Shown here: in pieces, positions 44,131-52,439 of the stretch
How the letters are laid out: each line of letters starts with the position of its first letter
How positions within the stretch are numbered: the first letter of the stretch is position 1
DNA from: Sphingomonas changnyeongensis
GTDB lineage: Bacteria; Pseudomonadota; Alphaproteobacteria; Sphingomonadales; Sphingomonadaceae
Direction: 5' to 3'
Assembly: GCF_009913435.1 (NCBI RefSeq)
Contig: NZ_CP047895.1
Location: 1,434,501-1,498,500 of the forward strand
DNA: 64,000 bases
Made by a program: the position numbers and the translations under genes
Notes under the pieces: model-generated
Databases searched by the model: none
The model's input: only the letters and a program-made list of their open reading frames with translations
What the model was told of the DNA's origin: nothing

Positions 44131-44501
44131 CGCCGCCGCCTTGCGCTGCGGATTTCGGGCGTGAAATGCGGCAACCGCCCCGAGGCGATCTCGTCCAGCC
44201 ACTGGATCGCTTGCTCGATGCCCGAATGCGCATCAATCGACACGAGGTCGAAGTGCGGCGGGCGATGGTGATTGTGCTTGAGCGGCCGGCGGTGATTGGA
44301 CACGCGAAACCGCCAGATCTGCCGGCGTGCGTCCACCATATCGATATAGCGGCTGCCGGAGGTGACATCATGGCTGGCGGCGATCCTCTGCACGCTGATG
44401 CCGCGCATCCTCGCCGCATCGGCGATCTTGAATGCCAGGAGGCCGACAGCCTGGGGCGTGGATCGCCCTTGGCCGATGACCAGGCGCATCGGCTGCATCA
44501 A
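44127..44501 (-). CDS. unknown protein inserted between terminase subunit genes
   Basis: This 124-residue protein overlaps both neighbours by 4 bp. It is basic and His-rich in the middle (RVSNHRRPLKHNHHRPPHFD) and ends in a basic tail. The N terminus (LVIGQGRSTPQAVGLLAFKIADAARMRG) looks helical. I do not recognise the family. The canonical Mu order has gp27 directly followed by gp28, so this is an extra gene; coupling suggests a packaging-related or DNA-binding role, by position only. Confidence 0.55.
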   Translation of the reverse strand: MMQPMRLVIGQGRSTPQAVGLLAFKIADAARMRGISVQRIAASHDVTSGSRYIDMVDARRQIWRFRVSNHRRPLKHNHHRPPHFDLVSIDAHSGIEQAIQWLDEIASGRLPHFTPEIRSARRRR

Positions 44502-45040
44502 TCGATCCCCAGGATCTTGCGCTTGATGGCGTCGATGGTCTCGGGGGTCGCCCCGGCGCTCCGGCCGGCGCTCTCGGCAGCTGCCGCCGCTTCCTCGCGC
44601 GCGCGCTTCCGGGTCTCCTCGCGGATCTTTGCCTCGCGATCGACGTCGATTTTAGACGCCGATGCGACGTCCTTCACGGCGCGGGCGAGATAGTGCAGTT
44701 CCTGCCCGTTGAGTTCGATCTCGTCGCCGCTGGCAACGGGCAGGATCGCGCGCGTGATGACGGAGGTCAGCGCCTGGATCATGAAGCGCCCCTGCCGGTC
44801 ATCCGCCTCGCCAAACTCGGTCGCGAATGCCTGGGCGACCGAGGAGATTTGCCGCTGCTGAGCGGCGAACTCGCGAAACTGCTGACTGTAGCGTCCGACA
44901 GCCGAGCGGCTGATGTGATCCGCACCAAGCTCACGCAGGCGAGCTACAATGTCGTCGATGGTGAGGCCGCGCTTGATCGCGGCATCGACCTCTTCCCTGA
45001 TCTGCGGCGGCAGCTGATCGATTGAAGAGCGCTTCGCCAT
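44498..45040 (-). CDS. DUF3486 small terminase-like protein (Mu gp27)
   Basis: The 180-residue protein starts AKRSSIDQLPPQIREEVDAAIKRGLTIDDIVARL and continues to ISRSAVGRYSQQF, the helix-turn-helix of DUF3486/Mu gp27, which recognises phage DNA for packaging. The second half is a long charged helix (KIREETRKRAREEAAAAAES). Order gp25-gp26-gp27 is as in Mu. Confidence 0.92.
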   Translation of the reverse strand: MAKRSSIDQLPPQIREEVDAAIKRGLTIDDIVARLRELGADHISRSAVGRYSQQFREFAAQQRQISSVAQAFATEFGEADDRQGRFMIQALTSVITRAILPVASGDEIELNGQELHYLARAVKDVASASKIDVDREAKIREETRKRAREEAAAAAESAGRSAGATPETIDAIKRKILGID

Positions 45041-45041
45041 C

Positions 45042-45335
45042 TCAATCGCCCGTCTTATGGCGGCTGATGCCGTCGACGGTCATAAGGCCGTTCGACACGT
45101 CGCGGCCGTCGGCCAGTACGCGCGCGACCAGATACGGCCCGACTTCTTCAAGCGAGACCAGATCCTGCGAGTGGAGCCAGCGCAGCTGGTCGCGAACTTC
45201 ACGGCGCGCGACGCGGTGCCCCACCCCTACCAGCCAGCGTGCGACGACGTCGTCATTATGCTCGCCGCCGATCTCGGTCAGGAGATCGAGGATCGCACGA
45301 CGGACGAGTTCGATGATCGGCTGAGGCAGTCTCAT
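45042..45335 (-). CDS. Mu gp26-like winged-helix protein
   Basis: This 97-residue protein, RREVRDQLRWLHSQDLVSLEEVGPYLVARVLADGRDVSNGL, has a winged-helix pattern like the Mu gp26 family found before DUF3486. The function is not known. It overlaps the DUF2730 stop by 4 bp. Confidence 0.8.
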   Translation of the reverse strand: MRLPQPIIELVRRAILDLLTEIGGEHNDDVVARWLVGVGHRVARREVRDQLRWLHSQDLVSLEEVGPYLVARVLADGRDVSNGLMTVDGISRHKTGD

Positions 45336-45625
45336 CGGCCAAGGCCCTTCTCGAGCACGGTGTGGAGATAGTCATTGAGCGTGCCGACCATGCGCTGCAG
45401 CGCGTCGAGGCCGGTCTCGAGGCCGCGCACGCGCTCGGCCACTTTGCCAATGTCCTTGGAGAGCTCGCTGGGCAGCGGACTGGCCTGACGATGGCGCTCG
45501 ATCGCTTCGATCCGCGCCTCGGCCGCTGCGAGCCGGTGACCGAGCCACCACAAGCCGGTGACGAGGATGATTGGCGTAAGGCCGGACAGGGCAGCGCCGA
45601 TCTGGACGAGATCGCGCAGCGTCAT
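45332..45625 (-). CDS. DUF2730 protein (Mu gp25-like)
   Basis: This 97-residue protein has one N-terminal transmembrane helix (about 8-28) followed by a coiled coil (AAAEARIEAIERHRQ to ERVRGLETGLDALQRMVG). It matches the Mu gp25/DUF2730 type. An N-terminal extension to 45697 is open but not family-like; ATG 45625 starts at the helix. No endolysin or holin gene is found in front of it, where Mu has its lysis genes. Confidence 0.82.
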   Translation of the reverse strand: MTLRDLVQIGAALSGLTPIILVTGLWWLGHRLAAAEARIEAIERHRQASPLPSELSKDIGKVAERVRGLETGLDALQRMVGTLNDYLHTVLEKGLGR

Positions 45626-45741
45626 GGCCGCCGCCGGTAGCAGTGATGAGGATAGGTCACGCGGTGCTCCTCGATTTGAGGAGCTACCTTGGATCACCCC
45701 GCGCGGGAGACATGCTTCCGCTACCGTTAGACGAGCGAGCT

Positions 45742-46248
45742 TTAAGCCTGCTGGTCGTCTCCAAACATATCGATTTGTCGCGGATCAACTGCCCGCCTGC
45801 GAGCGCGGAACTCAGGGGGCGGGACCACGCCGGTGCCTTCAGTGGTCTCGTGCAGCAGGTAGGACACGTAGGTGCGCGAGGTGCGCAGGATACGCGTGGC
45901 TTCCTGTCCTGTCAGCAGGTTTGCGCGAACAGCCGCCAAAATAGGCTGGCGCTTCGCATACGCGATCGCCCGCCGTCCGGTCGGCAGGAAAACCCGCTCG
46001 CCCCGGTAGACTTGACGGAGCGTTGCTGCAGCCTCCGCGCCCAGAAGCTCGGCCAGAGGGCCATCCGCGAAAGCCTGGGTGAAAGACAGCTGCTGGCCGC
46101 CATACCGGTCAATAAGGACAAGGGTCAGATAGGCTCCAATGTGTCCGGCCATCTCGACCATCTGGGGCGTCCAATAAGGCCCCGGCCGCGTGTCGGCGGG
46201 GATTGGCAGATCCTCGATCGTCAGGTGTGGCGCGGGCGGTGGGCTCAT
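45742..46248 (-). CDS. mor: Mor-family middle/late transcription activator
   Basis: The C-terminal two thirds of this 168-residue protein read LRQVYRGERVFLPTGRRAIAYAKRQPILAAVRANLLTG followed by SRTYVSYLL, matching Mu Mor/C: dimerisation strands then a helix-turn-helix. It probably activates the packaging arm just downstream, where a 116-bp gap at 45626-45741 would hold its target promoter. No separate C activator is seen. ATGA overlap with gemA. Confidence 0.82.
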   Translation of the reverse strand: MSPPPAPHLTIEDLPIPADTRPGPYWTPQMVEMAGHIGAYLTLVLIDRYGGQQLSFTQAFADGPLAELLGAEAAATLRQVYRGERVFLPTGRRAIAYAKRQPILAAVRANLLTGQEATRILRTSRTYVSYLLHETTEGTGVVPPPEFRARRRAVDPRQIDMFGDDQQA

Positions 46249-46955
46249 GGCTGCACCTCGCGGTCAAGCAGCCGGCGATGCCGTTTTCCGCAAAGACGGA
46301 TTGCGGCGTCGAGCTCGTGAGCGCTCCAAGCCCAGTGATTGGCACCCAGCCCGAGAGCGGACCGGATATAGGGCAGGTGCCCGTTCCAATGGATCTCGCC
46401 CCGGTCAACCAGCTTATCCGTGATCGCCCGAAGCACCGCATGGCGCTCGAGAAGCTGCATCGTGACATCCGGGTGGCCAAGCCGTGCGGCCTCAAGGTCC
46501 GCCGGTTCCGGCCAGCGCACGCCGGCACGGCTCGCCCAGGACTTCAATGCCTCGATCAGCGGCGCCGCGGCCTGGTGGTCGACAAATCGCAGGCTCGCGC
46601 GCCCGCTTTGCCGCTTCACCCAAGAATCGATTGCGCGCGAAGAAGCGTCGTGGACGGCGCCCACCCAATACAGCGTCCACCATAGGGCACGGATTTTAGG
46701 TGTCGTCGCACGTGAGCCGGTCGGCTGCCAGCCACGGTTGAGATGGTCCAGCACGCGCCCGATCTCGGCCAGTGTCATGTCGCTCAACGACGTCTTGCCG
46801 GTGATCTGGGCCTGCAGCGCGCGACGGTCGTCGTCTGCAAGGCCGCTGCGATGCGCCGCTGCCCTGACCGCTCCGATCAGACGCTTGCGGCTGTCGGACT
46901 TGCCATCTGCCGTCCGCAGCGCGCGCCCGGCCAGCGCCTTAAAGGATTGAGCCAT
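46245..46955 (-). CDS. gemA: GemA-family regulatory protein (Mu gp16, DUF1018)
   Basis: This protein has 236 residues. The family core begins with RKRLIGAVRAAAHRSGLADDD, continues with MTLAEIGRVLDHL and contains the diagnostic KIRALWWTLYWVGAVHDAS and SWVKRQSG segments. GemA of Mu modulates host gene expression and DNA topology. The 5' end overlaps the 3' end of the DnaA-like gene by 79 bp. Confidence 0.88.
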   Translation of the reverse strand: MAQSFKALAGRALRTADGKSDSRKRLIGAVRAAAHRSGLADDDRRALQAQITGKTSLSDMTLAEIGRVLDHLNRGWQPTGSRATTPKIRALWWTLYWVGAVHDASSRAIDSWVKRQSGRASLRFVDHQAAAPLIEALKSWASRAGVRWPEPADLEAARLGHPDVTMQLLERHAVLRAITDKLVDRGEIHWNGHLPYIRSALGLGANHWAWSAHELDAAIRLCGKRHRRLLDREVQP

Positions 46956-47377
46956 TCAGCTTTCCCCGTGCTCATTGATTTCGGACTGCATGGCCGCCCC
47001 CTGGCGGTCGCACGCTCCAGGAGGTCGTTTGCCAGCAGGCGAAAATGCGGATCGCGATGGCACAGGCGGTCGGCCTGCCTGACGCTCAGGATGATGGTCG
47101 TGTGATCGCGGCCGCCCAGTGCTTGGCCGATGTCCTGCAGGGAGATCGCATGTGCCTTGCGCGCCACCCAGCAGACGAGGTGTCGCGCGCGCGCCGTGGT
47201 GCGGTCGCGACCGGCACCGACCAGCTTCGCTGCCGGCACTCCGGTCGCTGTCGCAACGTCGCCCACGAGCGCGGTGATTAGCCGGTCACCACGGACAAGC
47301 TTGATCTCGTCGGGCGACAGGAGAGAGAGGCGCTGCTCCAGCGCGGCCATGCGACGCTCCAGTGCGTCGAGCCTCAT
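46877..47377 (-). CDS. DnaA domain IV-like DNA-binding protein
   Basis: The 166-residue protein has a short coiled coil (MRLDALERRMAALEQRL), then a domain matching DnaA domain IV: RTTARARHLVCWVARKAHAISLQDIGQALGGRDHTTI, where GGRDHTTI is the DnaA box-binding signature. No ATPase domain is present. It might compete with DnaA or bring the phage to DnaA boxes. TTG 47395 is an alternative start overlapping the upstream stop. The C-terminal 30 residues overlap gemA and may not be conserved. Confidence 0.75.
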   Translation of the reverse strand: MRLDALERRMAALEQRLSLLSPDEIKLVRGDRLITALVGDVATATGVPAAKLVGAGRDRTTARARHLVCWVARKAHAISLQDIGQALGGRDHTTIILSVRQADRLCHRDPHFRLLANDLLERATARGRPCSPKSMSTGKAEWLNPLRRWPGARCGRQMASPTAASV

Positions 47378-47391
47378 TGGTGTTAGGTCGG

Positions 47392-47622
47392 TCAATGCAC
47401 GGCCCTTTCCGGGTCTGCCTCGACACAATCGGCCATCAGATGCGCGATTGTGTTCAGCTGGGACAGGGTAAGCCGGGCGGACAGGCACCCGCCGTCGCGG
47501 TGCATGATCGTGAGCACAATGACCCCCAACCTATCTCGCCCGACCGCGACACCCTCCAGATGCCGCTCGTGCTGAACTGGGACCACATGGGCCGGCACGA
47601 TACTGACTTGATATTTGCTCAT
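47392..47622 (-). CDS. small unknown early protein
   Basis: This 76-residue protein starts SKYQVSIVPAHVVPVQHERH; it is beta-rich first, then has a helix (LTLSQLNTIAHLMADCVEAD). I do not recognise it. The first 92 bp overlap the end of the upstream gene in another frame, so one of the two boundaries may be wrong. Confidence 0.4.
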   Translation of the reverse strand: MSKYQVSIVPAHVVPVQHERHLEGVAVGRDRLGVIVLTIMHRDGGCLSARLTLSQLNTIAHLMADCVEADPERAVH

Positions 47623-47890
47623 CGTGCGGCCCCCCAGGAACGCGGACTTCAATGGCGTCCACCATCCGGTGGTAGGCGCGCTCGAGCTCAGCAAAGGTCT
47701 CGGCTTCAGGCATGCCGGGCACCAGAAGGCTGGAGTCCCTCCGGCTGTGTCGGGCCAAAACGGTCACTGCGGCCTCGAGCCGGTCAGCTTCGGCGCGCGA
47801 GCGGCCGGTGCCGAGCGGTAGGACGGCGCGCGGGAGTGTGTCTCCCCAGCCAATGATCCCTTCGAAGGTCACCCAGAAATGCGTGGTCAT
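47531..47890 (-). CDS. small unknown early protein
   Basis: The 119-residue protein starts TTHFWVTFEGIIGWGDTLPRA at an ATGA overlap with gam, then has a helical region with ELERAYHRMVDAIE. The last 30 residues are Ser/Arg/Gly-rich and lie in the overlap with the next gene. Function unknown; it may be shortened by a frameshift. Confidence 0.45.
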   Translation of the reverse strand: MTTHFWVTFEGIIGWGDTLPRAVLPLGTGRSRAEADRLEAAVTVLARHSRRDSSLLVPGMPEAETFAELERAYHRMVDAIEVRVPGGPHDEQISSQYRAGPCGPSSARAASGGCRGRAR

Positions 47891-48459
47891 GCCGCATCCT
47901 CCGGTTCGACAATTTCGGTCGGAGCCGGCTTTTCGCCGGAACGATCGATGAAGAACTCTTCACGCTGGCGCCTGGAGAGGCCGTAGGATGCCAAGCGCTC
48001 GCCCAGATCCTCAAGCGGCAAGCGCCCGAGTTCGCGAAGGATGGTTTGCCTGTCCAGGTCGTGCTTTGTGCGGATTACGGCCTCGAGGCCGTCGCTCAGC
48101 AGCCGAGCCACCAGATCTTCGGCTTTGGCGCCACCCAGATCCAGTCTCGGCATGCTCGTGCGATGACCGATGATGCAGCCGGCGATTTCCACCGACCGCC
48201 GCTTTCCGTCGGTAAGGTGCGGGGCGGCCACAGCCCACCATGTGCGCAGCTGGGTGAAGATGGTCTTCATCCGCTCGTCGAGCGGCTTGAGCCAGCCATC
48301 GCGGGCAGATTGAATTTCGGCGATCGCCGCGTCCGCGTCGGCGCGGATCTGCTCGGCCTGCGTCAGGCACAGTGCGTAATCGGAGAGCAGCTGGGTAGCC
48401 TGCTCGATGGTCTGTGGCGCGTCCAGGCTGACAGCCTTACGCCGCGGGCGTGCGGACAT
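47887..48459 (-). CDS. gam: host-nuclease inhibitor Gam-like protein
   Basis: This 190-residue Mu Gam-type protein forms a Ku-like dimer on DNA ends. The N-terminal half is a long helix (EQATQLLSDYALCLTQAEQIRADADAAIAEI), then WLKPLDERMKTIFTQLRTWW and KRRSVEIAGCIIGHRT. These match the family order. It would protect phage DNA from exonucleases after infection. GAAAGGAA precedes the ATG. Confidence 0.88.
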   Translation of the reverse strand: MSARPRRKAVSLDAPQTIEQATQLLSDYALCLTQAEQIRADADAAIAEIQSARDGWLKPLDERMKTIFTQLRTWWAVAAPHLTDGKRRSVEIAGCIIGHRTSMPRLDLGGAKAEDLVARLLSDGLEAVIRTKHDLDRQTILRELGRLPLEDLGERLASYGLSRRQREEFFIDRSGEKPAPTEIVEPEDAA

Positions 48460-48607
48460 TACGGTTCCTTTCTTTCAGGTTGAAAAGGGGGAGCGGCAGG
48501 TTGCAGCTGGCGCATTCGGCGCTCTGTCGTCCGACGACCCAGCTTGCCGACCCGCAATCAGGGCAGGCGATGCCTGACCGCCAAACGGGGACCGTGCGCG
48601 GCGTCAC
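48437..48607 (-). CDS. small zinc-ribbon protein
   Basis: This 56-residue protein has GTG start overlapping the previous stop (GTGA). It has a four-Cys zinc ribbon: IACPDCGSASWVVG and SAECASCNLPLP. The 3' end overlaps gam by 23 bp. Small zinc ribbons of this sort are common in Mu-like early operons; they may bind DNA or RNA. No function can be given. Confidence 0.55.
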   Translation of the reverse strand: MTPRTVPVWRSGIACPDCGSASWVVGRQSAECASCNLPLPLFNLKERNRNVRTPAA

Positions 48608-48834
48608 AGCGCGAGCAATCCGAGTGCGGTGACGATCGCCATCATCGTCACAAGCGCAGTGGCGACCAGGTCAGGCCAGTAGATCGGCATCAGCCATCCA
48701 CGGCTGTCGCACCGAGGGCAGTGCCGGCTGTTGTCGCCGCACTGGCACTCGCGGATGCGCTGGCGAATGATAGGTGCCGGGTCGCCGAGCTGGCCTGTCG
48801 GCTGAGGCCTTTGAAACGGACGTGAAATGCGCAT
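48604..48834 (-). CDS. small zinc-finger protein with C-terminal TM helix
   Basis: The 76-residue protein has Cys residues in ECQCGDNSRHCPRCDSRGW that could bind zinc, followed by a hydrophobic helix (LVATALVTMMAIVTALGLLAL) that reaches the C terminus, so it would be tail-anchored in the membrane. Unknown function. Confidence 0.5.
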   Translation of the reverse strand: MRISRPFQRPQPTGQLGDPAPIIRQRIRECQCGDNSRHCPRCDSRGWLMPIYWPDLVATALVTMMAIVTALGLLAL

Positions 48835-49788
48835 TCAGCCCTCCTGAGCGTCGGTGTTGTTCGGGCAGCTCGGGCAAAGGCGCGCGTAAAGGCGCCGGAT
48901 GGCCGTGGTCGGCGGATCGCGGCGGCGGCGGGAGCGCACGCAGCTGGCCAGCGGGATGGTGTCGGCGAAAGCCGGGCAAACCACGCCCTCTTGACCGAAG
49001 GCGGCTCGCACGAGCGTCTCCGCCTCTGAGTAGCTGCCAGCGTAGGAGCGATTTATGAGGCGGCTGACATACCCGTTGGATTTACCGAGCCGCTCAGCAA
49101 CGGTTCGTTGATTGGTCGTGTCGCAAGCGCTTGCCAGCAGACGCACCCAGTCCGGCAGATCACTGCTCCAGGCGGCCAGCGCCTTGGCGAGGTTTGTGCC
49201 ATGGTTAACAAACATGGTTAACTTCCCCCCGTCCGACGTTTCGCGTTCGGACCGGATCTCGCGGCGGCTGCCGTCATTGCGATCGAGGATGATGGTCGTG
49301 CCGCCGCGCTGGGTGACGGCGGGCGCTCGCCGGCCGGTGTTGAGGGCGAGCTGATAGACCGACCAGCTGCCCGCCTTGTGATGGCCGCGGGTGACCCGGC
49401 GGACATAACCGCCGCGCATCAGGGCGTTCAGGTAGGTCTCCACCGCACGGCGTGAGGCTTCGGCCGCGATCTGCAGCGTCGGGACATCGAACCGCTTGAG
49501 GATGCGGATCGACGCCCAGATGCGCTGGCGCGCCGTGGTCCGAGGCGGCGCGATACTGTCTGCCCGGGGAGGTGTTTCATATTTGCGGATATCGGGTGCC
49601 ATGATGATCCTGATCGGCTTCTGGTCGGGGAGGCGGCGGACAAAGCCGGCGCGCTCCCATCGGGCGAGGATGCGCACGACCGCATTGCGGCGGCCGGACG
49701 TCGCCTGCGCGAGATCGCGGACGGTCATCGGGGCGGTCTTTCGGGCGAGCAGCGACCACAAAGGCCTGGCAAGGGGTTGCGCCTGCAT
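48835..49788 (-). CDS. winged-helix regulator fused to a Mu-type HTH regulator
   Basis: This protein has 317 residues from ATG 49788 (ATGA overlap with B). Residues 1-150 hold two winged-helix units (LLARKTAPMTVRDLAQATSGRRNAVVRILARWERAG and a second like it around 90-140). Residues from about 192 resemble a small regulator usually encoded separately in Mu-like phages: DLPDWVRLLASACDTTNQRTVAERLGKSNGYVSRLIN with a Cys-rich end (LYARLCPSCPNN). An internal ATG at 49215 with GGGGGGAAG in front may start that part alone. Confidence 0.65.
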   Translation of the reverse strand: MQAQPLARPLWSLLARKTAPMTVRDLAQATSGRRNAVVRILARWERAGFVRRLPDQKPIRIIMAPDIRKYETPPRADSIAPPRTTARQRIWASIRILKRFDVPTLQIAAEASRRAVETYLNALMRGGYVRRVTRGHHKAGSWSVYQLALNTGRRAPAVTQRGGTTIILDRNDGSRREIRSERETSDGGKLTMFVNHGTNLAKALAAWSSDLPDWVRLLASACDTTNQRTVAERLGKSNGYVSRLINRSYAGSYSEAETLVRAAFGQEGVVCPAFADTIPLASCVRSRRRRDPPTTAIRRLYARLCPSCPNNTDAQEG

Positions 49789-50549
49789 CACGCCGCCCTG
49801 CGCAGCTGGACGTCGCCGGTAAGCACCGGCCTTCGGCCCCACCAGGCACGGTCGATGAGGTCAGCCCCTTCTTCGAGCGCAATGCGCTGCGCCTGCTGCA
49901 GGTTGGTCACCACGCGCCGGGTGACGCCCTTTGTCGCGGCGACAAAATAGGCCACCAGGTCGTCTGCGATCGCCACCCGTGCGCAGTAATGGTCGCGCAG
50001 CTTCAGGCCGTCATCGAGGCTGGCCGGGTGAGCCGCGCTCGCGACCAGGATGCGATTGTCGAAACGCTCCCATTCCTTCAGCTTTGCGGGCAGCGCCTCT
50101 TCGCCGATCATCATGATCGGGATGCCCGCGCCGTCGTGGATATCGCGGATCACCTCCACCGACTGCTTTTTGACCAGGTGATCCATCTCATCGATGATCA
50201 GCGGCCGCGGCTCGTGCAGCAGCGCGTCGATGATCTGTTGCAGGATCTTCGGGTTGGTGCGCGCGAGCCGGGAGACGCCCAGCTCGAGGGCTATGGCCTC
50301 GAGGATCGACCGCTGCGCCCAGACCGATTTGGCTTCGACGAACGCGGCGTCGAACCGGCCAGCGCAGAAGGCCGCGGCAACTGACTTTCCGTAACCGCTT
50401 GGGCCGTAAAAGACGCTCAGGCGGGGGCTGCCCTCAGGCGCTTCGATGCAATCGAGCATTGTGCGCAATGCCACCGACATGTTTGTCAGGTGCGCCTGCG
50501 CCGGCTGGCCCGGCTCCAGAGCGAGTTGAGGTTGAAAAGGCTGGGTCAT
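49788..50549 (-). CDS. B: transposition ATPase, MuB-like
   Basis: This 253-residue AAA+ ATPase picks target DNA and stimulates the transposase. Walker A is GPSGYGKS (about 49-56), Walker B LIIDEMDH (about 117-124), and sensor-like residues follow in IMMIGEE. The B gene starts inside the A stop (ATGA). No N-terminal Mu B DNA-binding extension is present. Confidence 0.93.
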   Translation of the reverse strand: MTQPFQPQLALEPGQPAQAHLTNMSVALRTMLDCIEAPEGSPRLSVFYGPSGYGKSVAAAFCAGRFDAAFVEAKSVWAQRSILEAIALELGVSRLARTNPKILQQIIDALLHEPRPLIIDEMDHLVKKQSVEVIRDIHDGAGIPIMMIGEEALPAKLKEWERFDNRILVASAAHPASLDDGLKLRDHYCARVAIADDLVAYFVAATKGVTRRVVTNLQQAQRIALEEGADLIDRAWWGRRPVLTGDVQLRRAA

Positions 50550-52345
50550 GTGCGCTCCTCAGGATGCGGCCCGGCGGGCCTGGATGGGGTTGGGGCGAAG
50601 TCGCCGGTGATCAGCTTCTCGGCGCGGTATTGGCTCGAGGCAGTGAACAGCCGGGCGCGGCGCAGCTCGTCGGGGTCGACGGTGTCGCCGCGCTCGGCGG
50701 CGGCGATGATCGCATCGGTGCGGGCGACGCGTTCCGCGACTGTCTCGCCACGCTTGGGTTGCTCGCTTTGTGTCCAGGCGGCGGCGAGCCGGGCCGGCGC
50801 CGGCATTTCCGCCGCCGGTCGTGCAACAATGCTCCGCATCGCGACCGTCTCGCGCTGTTCGGTGGGCAGCGGCAGTGCATGCAGCTTCCCAGCCCGTTCG
50901 GCATCGCGGCGGAGCAGAAGCTGTTTCGCCTCGTCGATGCCGAAACCGCGCTGCCGCTCTCGGACTTGCGCGCGGGCCTGCCGGGTCCATTCGGCCTGTT
51001 GCCGTTTGGCCTCGGCGGCGAAATCCGCTTCGGAGAAGCCGGCGCGCTCGGCGTTCACGGCAGTGCCGATGAAATGCCCGTCTTCATCGAAGGCAAAGAG
51101 CGCGCCGAGATCTTCCTCGTCGCGGCGCACGACCACTTGCCTGCCAATCCACGGCGTCAGTTCAGCGGTCCAATAGCGGCCGGCCTTCCACTGAATGCCG
51201 CGCTTGCCAACCTTATGTGTGCCGACCAGCGCGGAGAGCGCGACGCGCAGCACGTCTTCCGAAGGCGCAGCCGTCGCTGGCACCGGAGAGGACAGCCATT
51301 TTTGCATCGGCGTCATCCGGAGCGCGCTGTGCTCACGTTGGTGATAGACGCCGTCCACCCAAGCATCGAGGATCGCCTGGAGATCTTCTGGTTCCAGTTC
51401 GGCGACAATAACCGCTCGGCCGGTCTGCTTCTTGGCGACCGCGCGCAGACGTTGTGCTTCGGCCACGCTGTGCCCGGCAAAGCCGGCGAGCAGCTGCGCG
51501 CGTTCGCGGGTGAAGGTGCCGAAAAGCCGCTCCACAAAGGGCTTCTTTTCAGGGCTGCCGGGTGGGCAGATGCGGTGTTCGATGCCGAGCGTATCGAGCG
51601 CGGTCCGGATCGAGGCATTGATGTATCCCGCGCCATTGTCGGTCGCGACTGTCTCGGGCATCACGCCCCACGCGCGGATCGTGTCGATCAGCAGCCGGCG
51701 CACGCTCTGGCCGCTTTCCGATGGCGCAACCAGGAACCGCGCGCGCCGCGACCAGCGATCAATGACGCCGAGCACCATCCGGCGCCCGCCGCGTGTCATC
51801 ACATCGGCTTTGGTGGTGTCGAGTTCCCAGACCTGGTGCGCGCGATCGACGCCGCCGTCCGCGCGGCCGAGCGCCAGGCGGAAACGGCTCTTATATGCAT
51901 CAGGGTCGCGCATCGACGCGAGGAGCGCGGGCTTTGTCCGCTCGACCATTGCGCACCGGCGCTGCAGCGACCGGAGCGAGGGCAGCTCATCGAACCGCGT
52001 TTCGAGCAGCTCGAGCACCCGGGGAGCCGCGATCCGCTGTTCGGCGAGGATCGCTTCCACCGCGTCTGCCACATCCGGGTGCCGTGTCCAGAAATCGGTG
52101 TCTTTTGGCCGCCCCCGCCTGCGACGATTGTCGCCTGACATTCGCTCTGCAATGTCCACCTGGGCGGGTGCCGGCAGATCCGCAAGTGCATAGAGCAAGC
52201 CACCGCCGCGGCCGGACCTGCGGATTGCGGTCCAGCCCTCAGCTTCGGCGCGCAGATGGATGCCACGCTTGGTGCGGGGCAAGCCATCAAGACCGAGCTT
52301 CGCCAGCTGTTCGGCGCTCAGATGAGTGGTGCCGGGCGCGATCAT
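50546..52345 (-). CDS. A: Mu-like DDE transposase A
   Basis: This protein has 599 residues from ATG 52345, which has a GGAGG site. The N-terminal winged helix binds DNA (about 1-60, LRAEAEGWTAIRRSGRGGG). The rve/RNase H core has D176 in VWELDTTKADV, D236 in VATDNGAGY and E272 in PFVERLFGTF, spaced DD35E. The mu-transposase C-terminal beta barrel (about 370-440) and a charged helical tail for B contact follow. It is responsible for integration and replicative transposition. Confidence 0.95.
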   Translation of the reverse strand: MIAPGTTHLSAEQLAKLGLDGLPRTKRGIHLRAEAEGWTAIRRSGRGGGLLYALADLPAPAQVDIAERMSGDNRRRRGRPKDTDFWTRHPDVADAVEAILAEQRIAAPRVLELLETRFDELPSLRSLQRRCAMVERTKPALLASMRDPDAYKSRFRLALGRADGGVDRAHQVWELDTTKADVMTRGGRRMVLGVIDRWSRRARFLVAPSESGQSVRRLLIDTIRAWGVMPETVATDNGAGYINASIRTALDTLGIEHRICPPGSPEKKPFVERLFGTFTRERAQLLAGFAGHSVAEAQRLRAVAKKQTGRAVIVAELEPEDLQAILDAWVDGVYHQREHSALRMTPMQKWLSSPVPATAAPSEDVLRVALSALVGTHKVGKRGIQWKAGRYWTAELTPWIGRQVVVRRDEEDLGALFAFDEDGHFIGTAVNAERAGFSEADFAAEAKRQQAEWTRQARAQVRERQRGFGIDEAKQLLLRRDAERAGKLHALPLPTEQRETVAMRSIVARPAAEMPAPARLAAAWTQSEQPKRGETVAERVARTDAIIAAAERGDTVDPDELRRARLFTASSQYRAEKLITGDFAPTPSRPAGPHPEERT

Positions 52346-52439
52346 CCGCGCCTCCAGCAAAAGGTGCCAAGCCGAGACACTGGGCCGCGGGCGCGGTTTT
52401 CTGTGTGGATAAAGGTGTGAGGATTAATATAGAACCCGC

